Position numbers and translations under genes: made by a program. The notes below the pieces were generated by a model. The model did no database searches. It was given only the letters and a program-made list of their open reading frames with translations, and was not told the DNA's origin. Below, in pieces: positions 35,802-50,616 of a stretch of DNA of 64,000 nucleotides. How positions within the stretch are numbered: the stretch's first letter is position 1; each line of letters begins with the position of its first letter. Source of the DNA: Diploscapter coronatus (taxonomy: Eukaryota > Nematoda > Chromadorea > Rhabditida > Rhabditidae); contig OZ038423.1 of NCBI GenBank assembly GCA_964036155.1, positions 77,143,249 to 77,207,248 of the forward strand. Reading direction: 5' to 3'.

Positions 35802-36940
35802 ATGAATTTGGAAAAGTTCGAATATTCAAAAGGCCTGAATTTAAGCACGATGATGAATCTGTGCTACATTTGGATTCTGGTTTGCGTCCTAGTTCTAGTC
35901 ATATTTGCCACCATCTTCTACCGCTACCATAAACGACAAAAGTAAGGTACAAATCATCAGACCTAGGGAGGACGGTTGTCAGGAAACCCTTGCGACCTAC
36001 CCCTATAGTTTATTTTCGTCTGGCGAAAGTGCTCCCTAAGTCTGTAAATAATGGATTATCGAATGATGCACAACCTTCAGGTATCGCACTCGGCAAGAAA
36101 TATTGCAGATTCAAAGGGAACGTGAGGTTCATAGAGCATATCGTAAGCTTTTTCTTGCATAAAGTTAAAGGTGATTGAAAGATTGTGAGCTTCACCATCA
36201 ACCACTAGATGTTTTTATTACCTTTATCATGCATCAAATTTAGATGTTGAAGACGGAGGACGGCACATTTACGTACGGGCGAAATTCTTGACGCCGCCAA
36301 TTTCGGACGCTTCAGGAGACTGGATTTAATACGGCACAACCAATTGCCAACGTGAGACCTAAAATTTCTGAATGATCTGTAGATTGAAAGAAAGATTATA
36401 ACAAGATCTTATGAAATGATATAGAATTAATTTTTAATAGTCTACCTCAATATCGCATAATTTCTCTTAAATGATCCTTGAAACTTAATTTGTAAATGGA
36501 ACAATGACGGAGTGGCGTGGCACGAAATGAAGAAGTTTTTCCTCCTAGATATAGCGTTTAACGTTATGACAAAGTAATGACATTTTTCTGTCTTAGCAAT
36601 TTTTTAACTGTTATTATTGCGCTTCGTCATTTCGTTAAACCCAAGTAAGTATTTCGTCATTTCTAGTTACTTCATTCTGTGATTGTGAAAAATTAGGTTA
36701 CTCTATAAAACTTCAGTGACAACTGCTATTTGACGAGATGACGAGATCTTTTCCCACACTATTCGCTCTACTTCCTTCCCTTCCCTATCTCTAACTATGG
36801 GTCTCGTCATCTCGTCATATAGTAATTGTCAACTTAGCTCTGAAGATTCCCTTTCAGATACCTACGATCTACCAGAAGATACAGTACACTTGCAGTCGTT
36901 ATTCATCGAAGAAAACTGTATCAACATGAACGGGCAATAA
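35802..36940 (+). CDS. Small single-pass membrane protein, with in-frame stop before a further coding-like exon
   Basis: Not a family I recognise. Exons 35802-35941, 36081-36142 and 36244-36329 give 288 nt (95 aa) ending in TAA at 36327-36329. A short N-terminus is followed by one strong membrane helix (LCYIWILVCVLVLVIFATIF) and a basic, helical tail (YRYHKRQK, then RTRQEILQIQREREV). If the TAA is read as sense, exon 3 continues to a gtgaga donor at 36351. It then joins in phase to 36858-36940, adding an acidic tail that starts TYDLPEDTVHLQSLF. That tail's stop overlaps an AATAAA at 36936-36941. A TTTTCCAG acceptor at 35785 marks the 5' end; the first ATG after it (35795) is in another frame. 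The start at 35844 or 35850 is also possible. It lies about 100 bp after the alternative 3' end of the upstream gene, an operon-like spacing. Confidence 0.55.
35958..36044. mobile_element. MITE, CAGACCTAGGGAGG termini, in intron of small membrane gene
   Basis: CAGACCTAGGGAGG at the left and CTCCCTAAGTCTG at the right, 87 bp. The flanks CAAATCAT and TAAATAAT match at 6 of 8 positions, a possible degraded 8 bp target duplication. It occupies most of intron 1. Confidence 0.65.
36717..36831. repeat. 115 bp inverted-repeat element with ACGAGATGACGAGA arms
   Basis: Left arm from 36717 (TGACAACTGCTATTTGACGA, then GATGACGAGA) pairs with the right arm ending at 36831 with three mismatches. The C/T-rich centre (CCCACACTATTCGCTCTACT) resembles sequence near 11015-11060, which may be a decayed relative. 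It sits in the last intron of the extended membrane-gene model. Confidence 0.7.
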
Positions 36941-36941
36941 A

Positions 36942-40191
<3,250 letters not shown>

Positions 40192-43100
40192 GTCCTTCAA
40201 TCCAGAATCCTGACAACCAGAACCATCTGCTGCTCGTCCCCACTCCGTCATTTCCTCTCCACTCTTCCCCATTTCCCATCATCTGAATTGAGCCAGAGTC
40301 GTTGGTGATAAGTCTTTTATTTTTGAATCATTTGACAACAAGCTTTGTTGTTCGTTGTCGTTGTCCCGTCTTCGACATCGGATGACAAATTATGTTGTTT
40401 GGATAAAAAATCGTCACAACGACTCTGCTCTAGTTCTCCCTCTATCCAATATCACCATCCATCTATCCATTCATTCATTCAATTCAAATCATGTCCTTCA
40501 TTTTCAATGTCGGTTTTATTATGGAAATTTCAATTTTACTTTTTTTTTCGAAAATACCCCAATTTTGAAGTTTCCATTTCTCGCCAACATTTTTTTATCT
40601 TCTTTTATCCTTTTGTAAGTCGCCAACACTTGTGAGAAGTAAACCAGAAATATCGAAGCTCTTCCATATGATTTTTGAATTTGGTTTTTATTCCTTGAAT
40701 GATTTTATCAAGTGGTTTATTTATTACTGATAAAATTTACCGATTTTTATCAATGTGTTCAACAAAATAGACGAATTTTACTATTCATTTTCCCAAAAGG
40801 CTCATCTTTCGTCGTCAGAACTTCTTTTTCATGAATCTTTGAATTTTTCTCGATATAAATCGGCTATAAGCTGGGACATTTCTGATTCTTCATACTGTAT
40901 TTCGTTATTCTGCTCTTTCAATGCTATTTTCATAAATTATTATGTTTAGCTGAAAAGAATTAGAGCAAGATTACGGTATGATATTGTGATACTAAATCCG
41001 GCTTATAACCTGTAAAAATTCTATTTTTATCATTATCCTATCCTTTTTATCACTTTGTATCGACTGAATTATCGGAAAATAGGAAATTTTCGAATTTTTA
41101 TAAATAAGCGAAAAATTTCCTATCTTCATAGAACAGTCTTACAAATTCCATACCATCAATCTTTATTCTCTTTCTCTCCCATTTTATTTCATCTTTGAGA
41201 ATAATTTATTTTGTGTGGTCCGAAGCGAGTTGAGATAGAATTTTGCTATTCATCTATTCTTCCATTCGAACTTTTCCCCTCCTTTTGCACATCATAAATT
41301 TATCAAATGTGTCGTTTTTTTTAGATAATTTATTCCCTTTCTTATTTATCGAGAAGCATCTATAGCGTTTTATATTTTATTCCTTTTCTTCTTCGATTTT
41401 ATTTATGATTTTTTCAGAGCTACATTTCATCCTCGTTTTAATGTATTTTGGTAAGGAAAATGAGGTTTTCCATTTCTTCTCTCGATTTGAATCGTTTACT
41501 TGGAGAATATCAATTTCGGATAAATAAATGTTTTATCAGATTTTTACTTCGTGTAAATATAAATCCCAGGTATAGTTTGTTGGTAACAAAATTTTGTCGC
41601 ATTCCATTTTCGGGATTTTCCAATTCATTAAAGATGAAGGGCGAACTTGATGAAGATGGGCTGAATATGTTTTGTCATGAAGACATAAAGTGAAGAAATA
41701 GCAAAGTTTCATCGGGAAGTGATTTGAATAAATTTCGAAATAGAGTAGAAGAAAATAACGCGTCTGACAACCTTCTACTAACCATTTACAAGAGTCACAA
41801 CATGTAAACTTCTGAAAACACTTTTTGTAAACAAATGATAAGAATGGCGTAGTCACCGAGTGCGAGTGATAAATGATGAAACTGACAACTGGTCCGAGTC
41901 AGAGCTCAGCGGGAAGACGAATAGAAACACGGGGCTGCGGTCGTGCAGATTGGAAATTGCTAGCTAGACGAGAGATTTTGTCATTCATCTCAAAAATCTC
42001 ATCGCATATCTTTCCAGCCCACTAGGCATGTTTCATTTCACTCCAGGTCAAAGATTTTTTTTTCAAATTCGATAACTTTCGAAGATAATATCGCGGTGTA
42101 AAAGTGAAATGTAGTTCTTCGTTTTATATTTAGATTTTCGCAATGATTTTCCATAGAAATTTCAATCATGTGGCTGTTGACCGCTTTTCATCAAAATATT
42201 GGAAAACCCTTTCGCTTCTAATTTCTTATCCGTCTTTGCAATTAACCTGCAGGACATTAGAAAATGAGTTACCTTCTCCAGCCTTCTATCACCATGCCAA
42301 AGCACATGATTAGAGTTTCTGGGGTGTTTTTTTCTGGATAATCCGAAAATCCACATTACCTGTCGGTGCAGACCTTCCCTCGATCATTTTTCGCGTCAAT
42401 TTCCGAATGATTCTGCCTGTCTCGACTCTCTTAATTTTTCGTACTATTTTTAGTGCATAATTGCATCTCTATGATAATTAGAAGTGAACGGCGCTCGTTA
42501 GCGACGAAAGACAAGCCCAGACAAAGGGTCCTTTTTTATAGAATACGAGAATCCTCGGTATATCAACTGACTTTTCCATGGATATGTCTTATCATTAAAT
42601 CGATTTTTCGAAAATATAGAAGATTTTATCCAGTTTGAGTGAAGTATTATTTCAATTTTTATCGAGGAATACAGATCTAATTTATCCAGATTATTTCATT
42701 TACGTCGATCCACAAAAGATGATTATGTCTGTAAGATCAACGGAGATAATAGTTTTGAATATTGATAGTCATTGTTAAAGCTTTAAAATTTTCAATTCCC
42801 ATTTCATGAGTAATTTATCGATATTCTATGAGTTTTTCAAGCCACTATTCTATATCATACACATAAAGCAGTTGGTCATTATATCTACTTCTATTGATTG
42901 GCTTATGACAAATTATCAGGAGCGCTTTTTTATCAATGATTAATGAATTGGACCCATCAGTGATTGGAGAGAACGGAATGAGTGAACAGCGGGCTCGAGA
43001 GTCAGGCAGGCCACTTTGTAATGTTCACGCCTCAAATCAGCAAATCAGAATTTCAAGCGAAGCCGCTCATTTCTCGTCGTTCATATCAATGAGATTTTTG

Positions 43101-46100
43101 AGAGCACTCAATAATTGAGCTAATTGCTCAGGTAGCTTAGATTTTCATTAGACCCTGTTTTTAAATGAAAAATTTAGGGATTTTTTTTTTGTAAATTTTC
43201 AAATAAGAGATGTGAGGAAGTTTTCGGAATCAGAATCGTAAATCCGTACAACCCTGCTAGTAATTTTATTTATCTCTTCTCGAAATTTAATATTACTTTA
43301 GCATCAAAATCATGACTAAGTTTCTTTCAATTGATAATTTTCTTCAGGAAATAAGATTTTTAAAATTTTCACGTTCATTCAATTTTATCATTGGAAAAGT
43401 CGAACAGTTTAGAAATGTAAACCAAATGATTGTGCATAGATCATAGCTAGTCTGATATTTAGTGCGACTGAGCTCAGTTTTATCATCATCGATGCCCATA
43501 TTTAGACGCGTTCGATTATCTCATCTACTTACTCACTCATACTGATGATGACATTATGTTGATGCGCATATTTATACATTCATAATTTATTCATCTCATC
43601 CGGGATTAGCCTTCTGGCCAAAGTATTTTCTTCTTTACAATGCTAGAGTTTTACGATTTATCTATAAGGAAAATCACGTTCAGCATATCTTGACATAACG
43701 TTTTGACTAGGCAAACTTTTCCTGCGAAATATTTATGCAACTACTTTCTTATTCAGTCTTCTATTTATTTTTCTAGCCCCAACCTTCTAAATAATAATAT
43801 TTTTGAAGATCATCCGAAATTTTCACCATTCCGCTCAAACTTTGACACCTGATAAGTATGCACATTTATAATTCTATTCAAGATCCACCATTCCACCAGC
43901 CTTATGTCTAAAGTTGTTAGACGAGGGCCATTTAGTCATAAATGTTGATGGAATGTTCGAAGCCTTGAAGCTTCTCCTAAATATTTATCTTTCTGCCAGT
44001 TTTTATCACATTTCACTTCATCTTCAGACAGCCTTCCATGTCTGCTCTGCATATCATCATCATCATCTGCTTTGTTTCTCTAATTCTAAAATCCCTTGGT
44101 ATCCTTAAATTTTCTGATTCCTGAACCCTCTGCAAGACTTCCTCATTTCTCAGATCCATCTATATCCCCTATCCCATAAGACTTAGACAGAGTCCTAAGG
44201 GTGTTCTCCTTACTAAAACATAAAACATCGCTTGAAATGTAAACGAGAATGAACAGAATAGGTGTTAGCAGCAGACTTACTAAACGACATTTCAGCTGAA
44301 CATGCACTGCTAAATATGCCATTTTAAACTTATGACTCGATAGAATATGCGCGAACTTTAAAATTATTTGATAAGGTTTGTAGTAAAACTATATTTTACA
44401 CATTTATTCGTGTTCAGATCTGAACACTATCTTGAATATTCACTCAACTTGAAATTAGGTGTTTCATATGAATTCATCTCAATAGCGATAAATTTTTTCA
44501 CTCCCTTTCCTCGTTCAAATAAATACTATTCTAGGTTTCTGTGATCATTTTGAAGCTGACGCTTCTTTTCGGTGGTTCTTGGACTTCGTTATAATTTCTT
44601 AGAAACGTAATTAGAAGGAAACATTGGAAATTAGGAAGTCCAGACTAAATTTCGCGTTTCGTATGTTAGCGTTTTCTGGTGACATAGCCGAAATTTGAAA
44701 CTAATAGACTTCCTTTGGTTTTCTGATACGGCGCATCAGAACAGTTTGTGCTTTTTGCTTTGAGAAATTTAAAAAAAAAATTAGGACTAAAAAGATATTT
44801 TTTATTCTAAACTTTCACTCTATGAAAATATTCACGAACCAACAATTTACAAAAAAAATAATCCAGTGAAGATCAGGTTGAAATTCATCAATTTTGTTCT
44901 TTTATGTAGTTTCGAAAACTTCAACTAACTTGCTCATTCCAAAATAGCAAGTTTACGTTGAAAAAGTTTCATTTATCCCGTTTATCCAGGGCAAATCCTT
45001 CTTGAGCACGTCGGTTTTTTTACTTAAACTCCAGTTGAGGAGCGAGTAAATGAAATTGCTCGTGTAAGCGAATTTTAGGCGTTCGAAAATTGGGCCCTGA
45101 ACACACTTCTCGCTTCGTACCTATACCCCTACGCCATCCTTTACCCACTTATCTAGCTTCGCTTTACCTTCCTCTGTCTAGATTAGTCAAGTGAGTAGCA
45201 GCCATGTTTCTAGATTCATGATCATGTATGCGGTTCTCCGATTAAGGCGGACGAATTGTTTCGAAGTTCGAAACATTTGAGATTTTTATGATATTTCAGT
45301 TTTTTTTCGGAACAGAAGTTTGTTCAAGTAATGATTTTTCGTGGAAAAGCTGCATAGATCTTCGTCAGATGAAAGTTAGTATCCAAGAAACTCTGATTTA
45401 CTACTGATTCTACATGTGTCCATATTCGATTTGGTTGATTTCACATTATGAGGGTATCTCATGACGCTGATAACGATACTGAAATTGTCATTAGCTTCAT
45501 GAAATATTCTCATAATGTGAAAATCAGTCAGATCGGAAGCAAACACATGAAAAACTCTCCTAGCCAGATAATTTTTTCGCCTATTCCCAATTTTCTCTTC
45601 AACTGAGGTTTTAAACACTTCGGATACATTCCCATTCCTAATCGATAGAGATCAGAAATGCAGCGGAAATTCGGATAATCATATCGGAGAAGGGGAGGAT
45701 ATCAGTGAGCTCTACGGGCACATTCGGAGATTTGTTCTTTTGTGACCCTCTGACTCGATTATATGCCTGATTCTGAAAAGGTTGATTGCGTCATCGCATA
45801 TTCATGAATGAATGAGAGAAAGTCGCTATTCACACATTTTCGAGCGAACTAACTTTGCACATTTTCATAATTTCTAAAGCCGCCAAGCCGCAACGTCGTA
45901 AATTATTCCCAAATTATCCATCTTTAATGACTGTATAGATTAAGTTGTTTTCTTGAATATTTTCATTTTGGCGATAAAATTAGGCAATTCTGAACTTCAC
46001 AAAAAGTTAAACTTCCATTTTCGAGAGCCAATTTCATATGCAACCTCTACTTATACCCGAGCGATCCTTGTAGGTGTTCAAGTTTCGTTTTTCTTCCTGA

Positions 46101-49100
46101 ATAGTTTCTAGAAGATAGATCACTTTTTTCCTTTCTTAGCGTCAAAATAATCCCAACAAAATTGTTCGTTTTATTGAATTCTTCAAATGTATTCATTCGA
46201 AAGTGACGTTCCAACCGAGTATGAACGCTAATCACGCAACGTTTTCCGACACCGTCTATCTCATCGAATATGCTCGATTTTCCGCTCTATAATTTATTAC
46301 ATTTCTGATAATCACTGATTAGCATTCCATTCCCACACTTTTCATGTTTATCGCTTCTCTTCGAAACTGATAACAATTTTACCCTGCTTTTTCCCCTAAA
46401 TCTGACCCTGGCTCTCATTTTGCTCATTTCTCATTCGTCTCTCGTTTCCAACTCTCTCTAGCCTCTTGAGACGGGATATGGCAAGAGTTATTGCAAAGGA
46501 GAGCCGTGACCGTTGCTAAATGATTTTTTCTAAACCTAACATACCATTAACTATTGCACTACAGTCGCCTCGCTCTGCATAGCATCTAAAGCTAGATGCG
46601 TCGAGGAAAGGAGGGGCGAGAGAACGTTTGAAAGTGGGAGAACGAATGAGAAGCTAGAAAGTTGAAGGCCAGGGTCAGGTTTGGATGAAAATGGTATACT
46701 TCAAGTCAATTCCACCTATTCGAAATTTAGTTTGAACATCATTCAGACTTCAAGTCGGAATAGCTATTTTGCATAGTCTCGTTTTGTCACGCTTTTCTTG
46801 AAAGCCGATGTACGGGGGATTTCGAGTCGATTAGCCCCCGTTTGCCCCGTGGCTTCTCGAGGAATTTCAAGTACCGACTCGCTCCGATAACCGCTTCTAC
46901 TGCACTTGTTAAACTTCGCGCGAAATTCAATCGGCAAAATTCACGTCTCACTTTTCAGCGACGCGTTTTTCGCCTATCACCATGCAGTTGGAATGCAGTC
47001 GAATGGACGCTCTTTCCTCTACTTCTGAGTGTCGCCCCAAGTATTTTTCCGCGATTTTTTCTGACACAAAATACCGTCTTCAAAATACAAACTATATTCA
47101 GGCAAGCGTAAATATGGCAATTTTTTGATAAAGCTCGAGTTTTATATCTCAAAGATCTCGTAATTCATTCGAAAAAATCTTAGATTTTTCTCCATTCGAA
47201 ATACATCACTTCGAGCGAATAATTTCTGGAGTAGAATCATAAATCCACATAAACTCCAAATATCATCTTGATTTGGGTGACTTTGCAAAATGACTAGAAG
47301 AAATCTCAAAAAGTGACTATTTAGTCCGAGGAATTATAAATGCATGTTTCCGTTTTGGATGTAAAGTGTTCATTTTTATGGCTCTATTGCTCTACGCGAT
47401 CTATCTGCATACATTCGTGCACTTGTCTGCATATTTTGACTTCCTCATTGAAGAGTCGTTATTCGCGAAATTAATTTATATTTTAGACAAATGCGTGTTG
47501 CATTCAAGGTAAACAAGCGTTCATTTTTGACATAATTTCCGCTATTAACGTGCACTTTAGAAAGCTTTAGTTTACCAAAGCTGAACCTCATCATTTAAAA
47601 TATTAAGAAAAAAATCTACAGACAGTGAATAGTCTTGCCATTTCCGTTCTCATTATGACATTTCAAGCTCGAAATGCTATGAACTTTCATTAGATCAATT
47701 TATTTAGCCATGTTCATTCAAATGCACCTGTACCCAAATAAACTTGAGATACTGCACCCAAATTTCACATTTAATGCATTTTCAAAAATAGAGAGGCCTT
47801 TGCAGGACGTATTCGCTTGCGAAAGCGAAAATAGCGATTATGTGTGTGAAAATCGGCGGTGGTGTCTAATATCCAATACTTTGTCCTCAGGTTCTCATTT
47901 CTCTATTCTTCCGTGCCATTCCGGAATATTTCCGCAAATTATCGCTTTTCTATTCCTCATCGCATGTAAATAATGATCGAGAAAAAATTTGTCGAAATAG
48001 TTCATAGATCTGCCCATTCATTATTTACACTTTAGGTGGATCTTCGTGGGTTAGGGTTCAAGCTTTGAACTTTTTAGGTTGTCCTACTCAATTCCATTGG
48101 AGTCAAAAAGCTAGACGAGTTTGATGACCTGATCGAAACTTTTGTGCAGACTTGTTGGTATTAAAATATCTTTTCTGAATACATTATTGCTATGAGTTTG
48201 ATATTTCCTGCACTGGTTTGTGCATATTTTTTCTCTTTCTGGCGGAAATCTTCAGTCTTTCCACTGGCCTCTGACGGCTCTGCTTTAAAGTGAGAAGAAA
48301 GCGATAGGATTTCATGCGGATGTCTCGACGATTTCAGCAGTTTCAGCTCGGCAGCCAGTCACAATCCGAAGGGTTCCTTCATTCTGTCGCAAATCTCTCT
48401 CAACTACTTTCTATTCCCCCTCTCGAAAACTCTCATTCTGATGCGTTTCTTCCAGTTTATTTGCTTTTCGAAGACTAAATGAAAGATCTGAAAATGTATC
48501 ATTTTGTGATGGCTTTTGAACCAATCTTTAAAATTTACCTTAAATAATTTTAGAGTCCTTTTTTGGAATTTCATTCATCTTATACAAAAAGAACTTCGAG
48601 CACCTTTCGTGCGTCTAAATAACTTTTTCCCCGGAAACATGCATCTAAACTCGGATTCTTCCTGGTTTTTGCCGATGCAACGATAAATTGATAATTAGCA
48701 CGCTGCCAGTTCTCCGATTCAGACTACGCGCAAATATGCATGAATAAAAAAGCGAAGATATGAATGATCGTATCCAGATTTCGCTTGAATAATCCATCAT
48801 CTATCCCATCTCAACTCATTCATGAATTCTGTTGCTAAAAGTCGAAGTTTTCATATTTTCACTCAAAGCTCATTTTTCCTTACTCCTAGACAAACTTCCG
48901 AATCGACGTTCTCTCAACAACCAACCTTTCAACCCATTTCCGGTATAGTTTGAATTCACGTTTATTCTGTTACGAATCCGAAAATCTTTGTACTCTCGTT
49001 GAAAAACAATTTTATTTTTATTTTTACCCAAAAAATCTGCAATTTGATATTTGCTATTTACGTCTTCACGGATATTTGAGCCCATAAAATAGGAAAAATC

Positions 49101-50616
49101 ATATCATTTATTTTCATTTTCGAGATTCGCTAGTTCATATTTCATATTTCGATAATATCTTCTGCTCTAATGCATTTAGCATATGAGTAAATCTTCAGAT
49201 CATTTATACTTGGATGCCTTAAAATAGTCTTAAGAAATATTTTCTGATCCGTTATTATTCACCCCTAAAAATTTCATAACTGATTCTTTAAATTATTTGC
49301 GTACATGCATTTTGCAACATATTTTTCTGATCTTGTACTTGAAATCGATACTTGTTAATTTTTTCCTACAAAATTGTGTCCAGTTCCTTCTTGTCAAACG
49401 AAATTTTCGACAAAAAATCGCGAAGACTCGTCAAAATGTCCTGCAGCATTTCTGTCTGACTTCTGCGCAAAATTAAAAAAATGCAGCGAATTTTTCGTAC
49501 GTGAAATGAGAAAATGAAAGGTCGCTCGAGGCAGTGATAGGTTGATCGACAGGCCAATTGAGAGATTCTCTCGTCACGTGCATTAGAATAGAGCGAATAA
49601 TGCAGGCTGAGAGATATGAAGATTTGAAAAATGCACAACTGTCGCAGTTTTGACATGCAAATGACAAGGGACGGGGAGCGGTGAAAGATAATGGAGTGAT
49701 AAGAAAGATAAAGGAATGATGATATGATGAAATAGAGAAGACAGATGGAGAAAGAAAAGATATCTCCGAGCCCAAACCGCTGATGATATCTCTTAGCTTT
49801 TGATCAATCCCCCATTCTTCTTTCTCGATGGGCAAAATTGCACTTTATCTCGATCCTCTCGTCACACATGATTAGACGTTTCAACTCAATTCTTTGCAAA
49901 TATTATTTTTACGTTTGTTTCCGATGTTAAAAGTTCTGTCATTTCCTTGGAATAGAATGCAAAGTTCATTTAAAATACTTTCCCATACGTTTTATGCGTT
50001 ATGGCTTATCAGACAATTTAGAGTTCACGCAATTTCGCGCGTCCTTTTCATGCATTTTTCGTTACCTCTTTGTGATCATTTCTTCAGGAATAGTGGTCAT
50101 GATAATACCTAGAAGCAGAATTTCCAATAAAATGAGTTGCGAAAAACCCAAATCGTCGCTTATCATATGGATATAGATTAATTTTTCTGACTATCGAAAA
50201 TCCTGAAAGTCGGCACGTACATATTCTCTTGATTTTTCAGTTCCAACAGCTTTTTAGATAACCTAGTAAGGGGATTTCCCTGAGAAAGCTTACGAAAAGC
50301 ACCCTCATTGACTTTGAGCTTCTATTTTCTTTTGCTCAAGCACAAATTTTGAGTTGGCGCTTTCTGAACTCCTGCCGAAATATGCATATTTTGCGTTCCT
50401 TTGAATTTCTTGATTTCCTCAATTCTCCTTCCGAAATTTCACTTCCAAAAATGATTCAATTTTATCGAAATTTTTATCGTCTACCTCGGATCTAATGTTA
50501 TTTTCGCACATTCGAAAATCCATTTCGAAATTGTTCAGTGTTGAATTCAAAATTTTTCGCTTCAGGTTGATAATCATAACCGATAAATCCGGTGCGATGC
50601 CTTGCCAGCCTATGAC
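40192..50616. other. About 10.4 kb with no recognisable gene
   Basis: Lies between the ARF 3' end and the cys-loop channel. It is AT-rich and rich in T runs near the ARF end. No exon chain with consistent phases was found on either strand. Islands of less AT-rich, pyrimidine-rich sequence occur near 41870-41960, 46400-46680, 46800-47050 and 48230-48440. They could be promoters, enhancers or non-coding RNA, but nothing in the sequence decides this. Confidence 0.45.

Noticed and set aside
41448..41693. 81-codon frame downstream of ARF
   Set aside because: AT-rich, no acceptor in phase and no further exons; looks like chance in intergenic DNA.
46842..47111. Two overlapping plus-strand frames, one after a CTTTTCAG acceptor
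   Set aside because: Neither extends through further consistent splice sites, neither shows a domain, and the region is simply poor in stop codons.
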